Shown: one piece after another, positions 52,968 through 60,562 of the stretch
How the letters are laid out: the number at the start of each line of letters is the position of its first letter
Numbering within the stretch: position 1 is the stretch's first letter
DNA from: CALCTE01 sp045585835
GTDB taxonomy: Bacteria; Bacillota; Clostridia; Oscillospirales; CAG-272
Direction of reading: 5' to 3'
NCBI GenBank assembly: GCA_045585835.1
Contig: JAZMZG010000012.1
Coordinates: 62,001-126,000, forward strand
DNA length: 64,000 nt
Notes under the pieces: generated by a model
Told to the model about the DNA's origin: nothing
Databases searched by the model: none
What the model saw: only the letters and a program-made list of their open reading frames with translations
Position numbers and translations under genes: made by a program

Positions 52968-53525
52968 ATGGTAACTGCCGGCGATTTCAGAAACGGCCTC
53001 ACATTTGATATGGACGGTCAGGTAATGCAGATTGTTGAATTTCAGCACGTAAAGCCCGGAAAGGGAGCTGCATTCGTACGCACGAAGATCCGTAACGTAA
53101 TTACGGGAAGCGTTATTGAAAAAACATTCAACCCCACGGAGAAATTCCCCACAGCTATCGTTGACCGTAAGGAGATGCAATATCTTTACAACGACGGCGA
53201 GCTTTGGTACTTTATGGATAACGACACATTTGAACAGCTTCCCATTGAGGGTGCAAAGCTCGGTGACAACTTCAAGTTTGTCAAAGAGAATATGGACTGC
53301 AAGATCATGTCCTATAAGGGCAACGTATTTGCAGTTGAACCCCCCTTGTTCGTAGAGCTTGAAGTAACCGAAACAGAGCCCGGATTTAAGGGTGACACGG
53401 CTACGGGCGCAAGCAAGCCTGCAACGCTTGAGACGGGCGCAATCGTAAAGGTGCCCCTCTTTATAAACATCGGCGACGTTCTCAAGATCGATACGAGAAC
53501 GGGTGAATATTTGGAAAGAGCATAA
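52968..53525 (+). CDS. efp: Elongation factor P
   Basis: EF-P rescues ribosomes stalled at polyproline. The 185-residue protein has the KOW-like domain I with the KPGKGAAFVR loop (modified lysine position in other species), domain II with NDGELWYFMDNDTFEQ and the domain III motif GDTATGASKPATLETGA and FINIGDVLKIDTRTGEYLERA, the family signature. GGAGG precedes the ATG at 52968. It shares an apparent transcript with the acidic zinc-ribbon gene. Confidence 0.96.
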   Translation: MVTAGDFRNGLTFDMDGQVMQIVEFQHVKPGKGAAFVRTKIRNVITGSVIEKTFNPTEKFPTAIVDRKEMQYLYNDGELWYFMDNDTFEQLPIEGAKLGDNFKFVKENMDCKIMSYKGNVFAVEPPLFVELEVTETEPGFKGDTATGASKPATLETGAIVKVPLFINIGDVLKIDTRTGEYLERA

Positions 53526-53558
53526 GCCCAACTTAAATATTAACAGGAGGAACTTACG

Positions 53559-53960
53559 ATGACACTTACTGAAAAGGTAGCACATCTTAAAGGCGTGATC
53601 GAAGGAATGGAGCTTGCTGACGATAAAAATTCCAAGCTCATCAAAGAGATCGCAGATATTCTCGAGGATATGGCAATGACCGTTTCCGATCTTGAAGACG
53701 ATACGGCAACGCTTTATGACTACGTTGACGAGCTTGATCAGGATCTCGGAGAGGTTGAGGAGTACGTTTACGAAGTAGACGAAGACGACTGCGACTGCTG
53801 CGATTGCTGCGACGACGAGGTCGTTGAAGTAACCTGCCCCAAGTGCGGCGCAACCGTTTTCCTTGATATCGACGACGATGATTTTGACGATATAATCTGC
53901 ACAGAGTGCGGTGAGCATTTTGATTGCTGCTGCGACTGTGATTGCGACTGCGAAGACTAA
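53559..53960 (+). CDS. Acidic CD1247-like zinc-ribbon protein
   Basis: The 133-residue protein resembles the clostridial family with a CD1247 N-terminal domain. Residues 1-45 form an amphipathic helical region (LTEKVAHLKGVIEGMEL), followed by an acidic stretch rich in D, E and C (CDCCDCCDDE). A zinc ribbon CPKCGATVFLDIDDDDFDDIICTECG follows, and the tail is CCCDCDCDCED. The composition is strongly acidic and cysteine-rich. AGGAGG precedes the ATG. No function is established; its link to efp is a repeated neighbourhood I recall in Clostridia. Confidence 0.8.
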   Translation: MTLTEKVAHLKGVIEGMELADDKNSKLIKEIADILEDMAMTVSDLEDDTATLYDYVDELDQDLGEVEEYVYEVDEDDCDCCDCCDDEVVEVTCPKCGATVFLDIDDDDFDDIICTECGEHFDCCCDCDCDCED

Positions 53961-53970
53961 TTTAAAGTAA

Positions 53971-54003
53971 AAAGATGTGCGTTAATTTCGCACATCTTTT
54001 TTT
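53971..54003 (+). terminator. Rho-independent terminator after the efp unit
   Basis: An 11-bp stem (AAAGATGTGCG, 7-base loop) followed by a run of T starts 11 bases after the zinc-ribbon stop. Confidence 0.9.
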
Positions 54004-54010
54004 GCGTATA

Positions 54011-54044
54011 AAAAGCTTCGAGTGTTTTAAACTCGGAGCTTTTT
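54011..54044 (-). terminator. Rho-independent terminator after hppA
   Basis: AAAAGCTTCGAGT pairs with ACTCGGAGCTTTT (one G-T wobble) between the convergent efp unit and hppA and is T-rich on the minus strand after the stem. Confidence 0.75.
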
Positions 54045-54049
54045 GATTT

Positions 54050-56152
54050 TTACTTTATGATGTTGTTTTCCAAGAGCTTTGATATTGCGTAAATTATAGG
54101 CGCAAGTACCATTGAAACAGTGCTTATGAGCTTGATAAGAATGTTGATCGAAGGGCCTGCCGTATCCTTAAAGGGATCGCCCACGGTGTCGCCGACGACC
54201 GCTGCCTTATGCGACTCTGAACCCTTACCTCCGTTGTTACCTGCTTCGATGTATTTCTTAGCGTTATCCCAAGCGCCGCCGGAGTTACTCATCATGATCG
54301 CCAAAAGGAAACCGGAAGCCGCAGTACCTGCAAGCAAGCCGATTATGCCGGAAAATCCTAAGAATCCGCCCACGACGAGGGGGGAGAGTATAGCGATAAG
54401 TGCGGGCATAAGCATTTCTTTCTGTGCAGAACTTGTGCAGATCTCAATGCATTTTGAGTAATCGGGTGAGTTCTTTCCCTCCATTATGCCGGGGATATCC
54501 TTAAACTGACGTCTTACTTCCATAACCACCTTAGATGCCGCACGGCCGACCGCTTTCATGGCAACGGATGAGAAGAGGAAGGGAAGCATAACGCCGATGA
54601 AAAGTCCGATAAGTACCTTGGGATTTAAGAGATTAAGATCGAGCTTTATGCTAAACGAGGCCTCTATCGTTGATTTGAAAGCCGCAATAAGAGTTATGGC
54701 GGTGAGTGCGGCAGAGCCGATAGCGAAGCCTTTACCTGTGGCTGCCGTCGTGTTGCCAAGGCTGTCGAGGGCATCTGTGCGATCTCTTACGTATTCCTCT
54801 TGACCGGACATAGCGGCGATTCCGCCTGCGTTATCTGCTACGGGGCCGTATGCGTCGGTTGCAAGTGTAAGTCCGAGAGTAGAAAGCATACCGACTGCCG
54901 CAGCACCTACGCCGAAGAGCCCAAGCTCGGGAGCAGCTATAGAGCCGCCTGCTAAAATGAAGCTTGCGATTACTGCTGTCGCAACAATGAGGACGGAGCT
55001 GAATGTTGAGCTCATTCCCAATGCAAGACCGTCGATTATTACAGTCGCACTTCCGGTCTTAGATGAAGCGGAGAGATCCTGCGTGGGCTTATATGTATCG
55101 GATGTGTAATGTTCGGTGACGTTTCCTATGATAACGCCTGTTATAAGGCCGCACATTACGGAACCCCAGATACCCCAAGCGTTCTCTAAATTCAAAATGA
55201 ACTTAATTATAATGAACGAAACGACTATCATAATGGCGCTTGTCACGTAAAGTCCTTTTCTCAAAGCTGTAAGCAAGACTTTTTGAGAAGCGTTTTCCTT
55301 TGTTCTTATGAAGAATGAACCGATAATTGATGCGAGTATACCTGCGGCGGCAAGCAAGAAGGGGAACAAAAATCCTTTTTCTTGAAGTCCCGCAAAAAAT
55401 CCGAGAGAAGCACAGGAGAGGATAGAGCCGACGTACGATTCGTAAAGGTCAGCGCCCATACCCGCAACGTCGCCTACATTATCTCCTACGTTATCGGCGA
55501 TTACCGCAGGGTTTCTTATATCGTCTTCGGGTATTCCCGCCTCGACTTTACCGCAAAGGTCGGCACCGACATCAGCAGCTTTCGTAAATATACCGCCGCC
55601 GACTCTTGCAAAGAGAGCCATCGTACTTGCGCCTATGCCGAAAGTGACCATAGTGTTTGCAATTACGTCGCCGCTTGCTTTAAATACGTATTTCAAAAGA
55701 ACGTACCAAATGCTTATATCGAAAAGACCGAGCCCGACAACGACCATACCCATAACCATTCCGCTTGAGAATGCGGTTCTGAGGCCTTTATCAAGGCTGT
55801 TTCGAGCTGAAACGACGGTTCTGCAGTTTGACGAGGTAGCAATTCTCATTCCGATGTATCCCGCAAGGCCGGAATAGATGCCGCCTGTCAAAAACGCAAA
55901 AGGCGTGTACGAGTTTGCGGTCTCGGGGAAAATTAAATTCATCGCTATCAGAACGATGAATATCACAACAAAGAATATTGCCACAACCGTATACTGCTTT
56001 TTCAAGAAAGCATTTGCCGCTTTTTTGATAATGCCGGATATGTCGGTTATTTCTTTTTCGCCGGAGTCGGATTTGAGCAATCTTTTTGCCGTTATAAGTG
56101 CAAAGAGAAGCGCTATAACGGAAATCGCTATTACTGCGAACATAAGATCCAT
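54050..56152 (-). CDS. hppA: Membrane-bound proton/sodium-pumping pyrophosphatase
   Basis: The pump couples PPi hydrolysis to H+ or Na+ export and recycles biosynthetic pyrophosphate. The 700-residue protein has about sixteen helices and the catalytic blocks DVGADLCGKVEAGIPEDDIRNPAVIADNVGDNVGD, and GNTTAATGKG and DTVGDPFKDTAGPSINIL. The alanine in NTTAATGKG marks the K+-dependent subfamily; whether it pumps H+ or Na+ cannot be read securely. AAGGAG precedes the ATG. A promoter with a hairpin-bearing leader lies upstream. Confidence 0.93.
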   Translation of the reverse strand: MDLMFAVIAISVIALLFALITAKRLLKSDSGEKEITDISGIIKKAANAFLKKQYTVVAIFFVVIFIVLIAMNLIFPETANSYTPFAFLTGGIYSGLAGYIGMRIATSSNCRTVVSARNSLDKGLRTAFSSGMVMGMVVVGLGLFDISIWYVLLKYVFKASGDVIANTMVTFGIGASTMALFARVGGGIFTKAADVGADLCGKVEAGIPEDDIRNPAVIADNVGDNVGDVAGMGADLYESYVGSILSCASLGFFAGLQEKGFLFPFLLAAAGILASIIGSFFIRTKENASQKVLLTALRKGLYVTSAIMIVVSFIIIKFILNLENAWGIWGSVMCGLITGVIIGNVTEHYTSDTYKPTQDLSASSKTGSATVIIDGLALGMSSTFSSVLIVATAVIASFILAGGSIAAPELGLFGVGAAAVGMLSTLGLTLATDAYGPVADNAGGIAAMSGQEEYVRDRTDALDSLGNTTAATGKGFAIGSAALTAITLIAAFKSTIEASFSIKLDLNLLNPKVLIGLFIGVMLPFLFSSVAMKAVGRAASKVVMEVRRQFKDIPGIMEGKNSPDYSKCIEICTSSAQKEMLMPALIAILSPLVVGGFLGFSGIIGLLAGTAASGFLLAIMMSNSGGAWDNAKKYIEAGNNGGKGSESHKAAVVGDTVGDPFKDTAGPSINILIKLISTVSMVLAPIIYAISKLLENNIIK

Positions 56153-56242
56153 AATTTGTCTCCTTAAAACTTTTTTTGCCGAATGCTTTATTTTTCGGCT
56201 TATAAAATGAAAAAAGGCACGTAAATTTATGTGCTTTTTAAG

Positions 56243-56272
56243 ATATTAACATATTATGGCACCTTTTGTCAA
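56243..56272 (-). promoter_or_regulatory. SigA-type promoter for hppA
   Basis: On the minus strand TTGACA (56267-56272), an 18-bp spacer and TAATAT (56243-56248) would start transcription near 56236, at the edge of the first leader hairpin. Confidence 0.6.
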
Positions 56273-56400
56273 CTATGATTTTTCCGCATATGTATAAAAC
56301 TTATGGAAAAAGGTGTTTTTTTTCACAAAACACGTCTGTTTAGAAAATAGAATAATGTAGAGTTTTGTTTTTTACAGCAGATATATTTTGGCTCTTGGTA

Positions 56401-56429
56401 TTGACACATTCCTTTTGTTGTGTTATAAT
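56401..56429 (+). promoter_or_regulatory. Strong consensus SigA promoter for the solute-binding protein
   Basis: TTGACA (56401-56406), 17-bp spacer, TATAAT (56424-56429) with TGn extension. Every element is perfect, so strong expression is predicted. Confidence 0.92.
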
Positions 56430-56471
56430 CTATGCGCTATTTAACATTAAAATCGTTTAAAGGAGAAAACA

Positions 56472-57980
56472 ATGAAACGTATTTTAGCAATGCTTCTTGC
56501 GCTTATTATGATCGTTTGTTGCGTTGGCCTTGTTTCTTGCGGCGGCTTCGATGATGGTGAAGACGGTGAAGGAAATAGTCCCGACGGAACCGAATTGGAC
56601 GATGATTTGAAGATCGAGTTTTCCGATGAACCTCTTGAAATAGCTTCGGATTCGAAATCGAAATACGAGGGAAAGACATTCATTATTGACTCGCCTACAC
56701 CTTGGGGTAAAGACCGTTTTGTAAGAGAAGATTACAATGACAACCCTCTCAACGACTCCATAAAGCAGATGAACGACGCAGTCAAGGATACTATCGGCGT
56801 AACTCTTGAAGCTACGATGAACACCTCTACGCCCAAGCAGTCGCAGGTATTTATCGACAGCGTACTTGCCAATGACGGAAGATTTGACGTTATGGCTATT
56901 CATACCGAGTCAAACTGTGCGGCTTTGGTTATCGCCGATGCTGTTTTGAACTTTGACTATCTTGAATACTGCGACCTTTCAAAGCCTTGGTGGAACGCCG
57001 GTTTTACCGATTCCTCCTCCATTCTTGACGTCAACTACTTTGGTGTAAGCTCCTCTTGCTACGCTATTTACTTAAATACGGTAGTTCTTCTCTTTAATAA
57101 GGATCTTGCTACAGAGCATAATCTTCCCGATTTCTATCAGCTCGTTCGCGACGGCAAATGGACTGTTGATGAGCTTATCAATGCTACGAAGAACTTTTCT
57201 CAGGATATGAACGGCGACGGACAGATCACGGACGCTGACCTTATTGCGATGGTATCCGATGACGGTCCTCACATCAACGCATGGCTCGGCGCATTCAGAC
57301 AGAGTACGGTTGAGAAGGGCGAAAACGACGAGCCCACTATCGTTGTTAATACTGCGAGAATGTCTAACATTATCGACAAGCTCCACACGCTTTACAACAC
57401 GGGCAGACGTACCGTCGTTTATCCTATCAGCTTGCGTGAGTCAAGCGATTCCTCCAAGGACCTCTACAATAATGCGTTTGCGGAGGGAAAAGTTTTGTTT
57501 GATATAGCATATATCGACGAAGCAACTAAAATGCGTGATTATGATATCAACTTTGGTATTCTTCCTATGCCCAAGCTCAATCTCGACCAAGAAGAATACG
57601 GCTCATACGTTGAGGCATGGCACCTTTGCTATGCAGTACCCAAGAACTGCCCCGACACAGAATACGTAAGTACGGTTCTTGAAACTATGGCATACTTCTC
57701 ATATCAGTACACCTATCCCACGATCATCGAGCAGACGATCTACGGAACGGGCACACGTGATATCGAAAGCTCTGAAATGCTTGACATCGTATTTAAGAAT
57801 ATGAACTGGGAGTTCGGCTACCTCTATAACGGCAACGAAACCGGTTACGCATATATTCTTAAAGAGCTCATCAACGAAAAGTCAACGGATATGGCAAGCC
57901 ATATTGCAACAAAGAAGAATCAAGTAGAAGACCACTTCGCTGACCTTTACGACGCAGGCGTTGCAAACTCCGGCAAATAA
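56472..57980 (+). CDS. Orphan extracellular solute-binding lipoprotein (family 1 type)
   Basis: The 502-residue lipoprotein has a signal peptide with lipobox ending at Cys23 (LVSC), an acidic linker (24-55), then a bilobal ligand-binding domain typical of carbohydrate ABC uptake. An EF-hand-like loop DMNGDGQITDADL lies at about residues 242-254 and suggests calcium binding. No permease or ATPase gene flanks it, so its transporter must be elsewhere or shared. GGAG precedes the ATG. Its strong promoter and perfect terminator make a monocistronic unit. The ligand is unknown. Confidence 0.85.
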   Translation: MKRILAMLLALIMIVCCVGLVSCGGFDDGEDGEGNSPDGTELDDDLKIEFSDEPLEIASDSKSKYEGKTFIIDSPTPWGKDRFVREDYNDNPLNDSIKQMNDAVKDTIGVTLEATMNTSTPKQSQVFIDSVLANDGRFDVMAIHTESNCAALVIADAVLNFDYLEYCDLSKPWWNAGFTDSSSILDVNYFGVSSSCYAIYLNTVVLLFNKDLATEHNLPDFYQLVRDGKWTVDELINATKNFSQDMNGDGQITDADLIAMVSDDGPHINAWLGAFRQSTVEKGENDEPTIVVNTARMSNIIDKLHTLYNTGRRTVVYPISLRESSDSSKDLYNNAFAEGKVLFDIAYIDEATKMRDYDINFGILPMPKLNLDQEEYGSYVEAWHLCYAVPKNCPDTEYVSTVLETMAYFSYQYTYPTIIEQTIYGTGTRDIESSEMLDIVFKNMNWEFGYLYNGNETGYAYILKELINEKSTDMASHIATKKNQVEDHFADLYDAGVANSGK

Positions 57981-57996
57981 TAATACAACAACCTTG

Positions 57997-58030
57997 ATCG
58001 CTTACGGAAAAACTTCCGTAAGCGATTTTT
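57997..58030 (+). terminator. Rho-independent terminator of the solute-binding gene
   Basis: A perfect 13-bp stem (ATCGCTTACGGAA, 4-base loop) followed by TTTT. Confidence 0.93.
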
Positions 58031-58056
58031 AATTTGAGATATTTTTAAAAACAGAC

Positions 58057-58085
58057 TTGCAAAAATTGAAAAGGTATGTTATAAT
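58057..58085 (+). promoter_or_regulatory. SigA-type extended -10 promoter of rpoA
   Basis: TTGCAA (58057-58062), 17-bp spacer, TATAAT (58080-58085) with TGn extension. It lies 57 bp before the rpoA ATG. Confidence 0.8.
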
Positions 58086-58141
58086 AATATGGATTATTAT
58101 TAAAATGGATAAAAATATCTGTTTATTTAACGGAGGTATAT

Positions 58142-59089
58142 ATGCTCGAATTCAATATTCCAAACGTAATTTCAAATGCAAACGAAAACGGAAGAGACGG
58201 CGAATTTTTTATAGAGCCGCTTGAGAGAGGATTTGGTATGACGCTCGGTAATTCTCTTCGCCGCGTAATGCTTTCTTCGCTTCCCGGGGCTGCAGTCGTG
58301 TATATAAAGATCGACGGCGTTGCCCACGAGATATCGACTATGGACGGTGTTAAGGAAGATGTTTGCCAAATCGTTTTAAACGTAAAAGGAATCGTTGCAA
58401 AGCTTTATACGGATGAACTGAAAACAAGTTGTATCGACGTTGTTGGACCTTGCATAGTTACGGCAGGTGACATTAAGGTTGATACGGAGCTTGAGATAAT
58501 CAATCCCGAGCAAGTAATTGCAACCGTAGGCGAAGGAAAGCATTTTTATATGGAGCTTGGTTTTGCGAAGGGAAGAGGCTACGTTCCCGCTGAAAAGAAC
58601 AAGCAAATGTATGCCGAAAGAGCGCTCGGCACGATAGCGGTTGATTCCATTTTCACACCTATCTTAAACGTGAATTACAAAGTTGAGAATATGCGCGTCG
58701 GAAACGCTCTTGATTTCGACAGACTTATAGTTGACGTACATACGGACGGCTCAATAAGTCCCGCAGAAGCGATGGCGACCGCATCTAACGTTATCATTAA
58801 GCACTTCGAGTGTATTTTGGCATTATCAAATAACGTTGCATCGTTGGTAATGAAGTCTGACGATGAAAAAGCTAAAAATTTGGCTCTTGAGATCACTATT
58901 GACGAGCTTGAGCTTTCCGTAAGAAGCTATAACAGCTTGAAGCGTGCGGGAATAACCACGGTAGGTGACCTTGTGTTGAAGACGGAAGACGAAACGATGA
59001 AGATAAGAAATCTCGGTCTCAAATCGTTTACCGAAATAAAAGAAAAGATAAACGCACTTGGACTTGGCTTCAAAAACGAAAACGAATAA
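58142..59089 (+). CDS. rpoA: DNA-directed RNA polymerase alpha subunit (stand-alone gene)
   Basis: Alpha dimerises to start RNA polymerase assembly and contacts UP elements and activators. The 315-residue protein has the N-terminal domain with EPLERGFGMTLGNSLRRVMLSSLPGAAV and RGRGYVPAEKNK, VDSIFTP, and a C-terminal domain with ELSVRSYNSLKRAGITTVGDL and NLGLKSFTEIK. The DNA-contact Arg in SVRS is kept. Normally rpoA sits between rpsD and rplQ; here it has its own promoter and terminator and no ribosomal genes beside it. GGAGG precedes the ATG. Confidence 0.94.
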   Translation: MLEFNIPNVISNANENGRDGEFFIEPLERGFGMTLGNSLRRVMLSSLPGAAVVYIKIDGVAHEISTMDGVKEDVCQIVLNVKGIVAKLYTDELKTSCIDVVGPCIVTAGDIKVDTELEIINPEQVIATVGEGKHFYMELGFAKGRGYVPAEKNKQMYAERALGTIAVDSIFTPILNVNYKVENMRVGNALDFDRLIVDVHTDGSISPAEAMATASNVIIKHFECILALSNNVASLVMKSDDEKAKNLALEITIDELELSVRSYNSLKRAGITTVGDLVLKTEDETMKIRNLGLKSFTEIKEKINALGLGFKNENE

Positions 59090-59096
59090 ATTTTCA

Positions 59097-59130
59097 ATAC
59101 GGCTCTGCTTTTTGCAGAGCCGTATATTTT
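59097..59130 (+). terminator. Rho-independent terminator of rpoA
   Basis: A perfect 12-bp stem (ATACGGCTCTGC, 5-T loop) followed by ATTTTT. Its right arm overlaps the -35 element of a candidate forespore promoter. Confidence 0.92.
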
Positions 59131-59151
59131 TGTCAAAACGGGGAAAAATTC
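59122..59151 (+). promoter_or_regulatory. Candidate SigF/SigG-type forespore promoter of spoVAD-spoVAE
   Basis: GTATA (59122-59126), a 15-bp spacer and GGAAAAATTC (59142-59151) match the Bacillus SigF consensus (GYWTA and GGNRANAHTR) at all but the last base. In Bacillus spoVA is read by SigG, whose boxes are related but different, so the sigma factor is not certain. Confidence 0.45.
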
Positions 59152-59177
59152 TAAAAATGATTTTTTCGGAGCATTAA

Positions 59178-60185
59178 ATGAAGCGTAATGATGTTGTCAA
59201 ATTAAATAAACGTCCGCATATAAACTCATCATATTCGGTCGTTGGTAAAAAAGAATACGAAGGCCCGCTCGGAAAGTTTTTTGACGAGCATAGCAAAGAT
59301 ATGAGATTCGGTAAAAAAACGTGGGAGCTTGCGGAGAGCGAGATGCAAAAAAGAGCGCTGATAGGCGCAATTTCAAAATCGGGAATATCTGCCCACGATA
59401 TAGGTTGGATATTTGCAGGCGATTTACAAAATCAGTGCGCCGCATCAAGCTACGGACTTATGGATTTTAACCTTCCCTATATAGGACTCTACGGAGCTTG
59501 CTCAACGTTCGGAGAAGGACTTATAAGCGCCGCTGTAGCAATTGAATCCGGTGCGATAGATACAGCGGCGGTGGTCACCTCGTCGCACTTTTGTACGGCG
59601 GAAAGGCAGTTTCGTTTTCCGCTTCCGTACGGTAATCAACGCCAACCTATAGCACAAAGAACTGTAACGGGTGCAGGTGCAAATATTCTTTCGACTCAAG
59701 GACACGGGCCGCACATCACGGAAGTATTGGTTGGCAGGGTAGTTGATAAGGGTATAAGCGATGCAAACAATATGGGGGCGGCTATGGCGCCCGCAGCCGT
59801 AGATACCTTATACAGATATTTTAACGAGACCGGAAGTAAGCCGAGCGATTTTGACGTTATTGTAACGGGTGACCTTGCCTATGAAGGAGAATGGCTTGTA
59901 AGAGAGCTTTTGAAAAAAGAGGGGATAGCATTGGGAAACTCCTACACCGACTGCGGACTTATGATTTACAATATGAAAGAACAGGACGTACATGCAGGAG
60001 GGTCGGGCTGCGGTTGCAGTAACGTCGTTTTTTCGGGATTTTTTATGAAGAAGCTGTTATCCGGAGAGATAAAAAATATGCTTTTGCTTACTACGGGCGC
60101 ACTTATGAGCCCTGATAGCTTAAATCAAGGAAATACAATACCCGGCATAGCTCATCTTGTTCGTATAGAGGGGGAAGGAAGATGA
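59178..60185 (+). CDS. spoVAD: Stage V sporulation protein AD
   Basis: SpoVAD is a peripheral protein of the SpoVA channel that takes up dipicolinic acid into the forespore and releases it in germination. The 335-residue protein has a thiolase-like fold, with YGACSTFGEGL (about 109-119), GAGANILS, a GDLAYEGEWL block and HAGGSGCGCS. Length is typical. It is the first gene of its unit; spoVAC, which normally precedes it, is missing here. Its stop overlaps the spoVAE start. Confidence 0.94.
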   Translation: MKRNDVVKLNKRPHINSSYSVVGKKEYEGPLGKFFDEHSKDMRFGKKTWELAESEMQKRALIGAISKSGISAHDIGWIFAGDLQNQCAASSYGLMDFNLPYIGLYGACSTFGEGLISAAVAIESGAIDTAAVVTSSHFCTAERQFRFPLPYGNQRQPIAQRTVTGAGANILSTQGHGPHITEVLVGRVVDKGISDANNMGAAMAPAAVDTLYRYFNETGSKPSDFDVIVTGDLAYEGEWLVRELLKKEGIALGNSYTDCGLMIYNMKEQDVHAGGSGCGCSNVVFSGFFMKKLLSGEIKNMLLLTTGALMSPDSLNQGNTIPGIAHLVRIEGEGR

Positions 60186-60535
60186 ATTTTGTTTATGCCT
60201 TTGCATTAGGCGGAATATTATGCGTTATTGCACAACTTTTAATGGATCTAACCGATATGACGCCGGCACACGTTCTTGTGATGTACGTCGTCATCGGCGT
60301 CGCACTTAACGGACTCGGTATATATTCATACGCCGTCGATATTGCGGGCGCAGGCGCAACGGTACCTATAATGGGATTCGGGAATTGCCTTGCCGACGGG
60401 GTTAGAGAGGCTGTTGACGAAAAAGGGCTTATAGGTGCGTTTACGGGCGGACTTTCAGCAACGTCGTGCGGAATAACCGTTGCAATAAGTCTTGCATTTA
60501 TCCTGTCCTTGTTATTTAAACCGAAGGACAAATAA
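60182..60535 (+). CDS. spoVAE: Stage V sporulation protein AE (SpoVAEb-type)
   Basis: The 117-residue membrane protein of the SpoVA channel has three or four helices (about 3-20, 30-48, 55-72, 92-112), and GAGATVPIMGFGNCLADGV, the family signature. Start at 60182 overlaps the spoVAD stop by four bases. It is followed by a terminator shared with the convergent dusB gene. Confidence 0.92.
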   Translation: MNFVYAFALGGILCVIAQLLMDLTDMTPAHVLVMYVVIGVALNGLGIYSYAVDIAGAGATVPIMGFGNCLADGVREAVDEKGLIGAFTGGLSATSCGITVAISLAFILSLLFKPKDK

Positions 60536-60562
60536 AGCGTGACCTAAACGGTCACGCTTTTT
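60534..60562. terminator. Bidirectional rho-independent terminator between spoVAE and dusB
   Basis: A perfect 11-bp stem (AAAGCGTGACC, 5-base loop) overlaps the dusB stop codon; T runs follow on both strands. Confidence 0.88.

Larger units (their letters stand above)
56153..56471. other. Divergent intergenic region with leader hairpins between hppA and the solute-binding gene
   Basis: This 319-bp gap holds the hppA leader (minus) and the promoter of the solute-binding protein (plus). The hppA leader has two inverted repeats: 56178-56199 (GCCGAA, 10-base loop, TTCGGC) and 56211-56239 (arms AAAAAG(G)CACGT and ATGTGCTTTTT with one bulged G). Between 56280 and 56400 are AT-rich sequence and two weak stem-loops (near 56281-56310 and 56312-56333). 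I see no gene or tRNA in it. Confidence 0.6.

Noticed and set aside
52911..53918. A 335-codon open frame on the minus strand across efp and the zinc-ribbon gene
   Set aside because: It is wholly antisense to two well-recognised genes, has no family resemblance, and codes for C-, V- and L-rich sequence expected from a reverse reading of acidic codons.
56172..56248. Fluoride riboswitch ahead of hppA
   Set aside because: Pyrophosphatase genes can carry one, but I cannot see its conserved pseudoknot sequence here.
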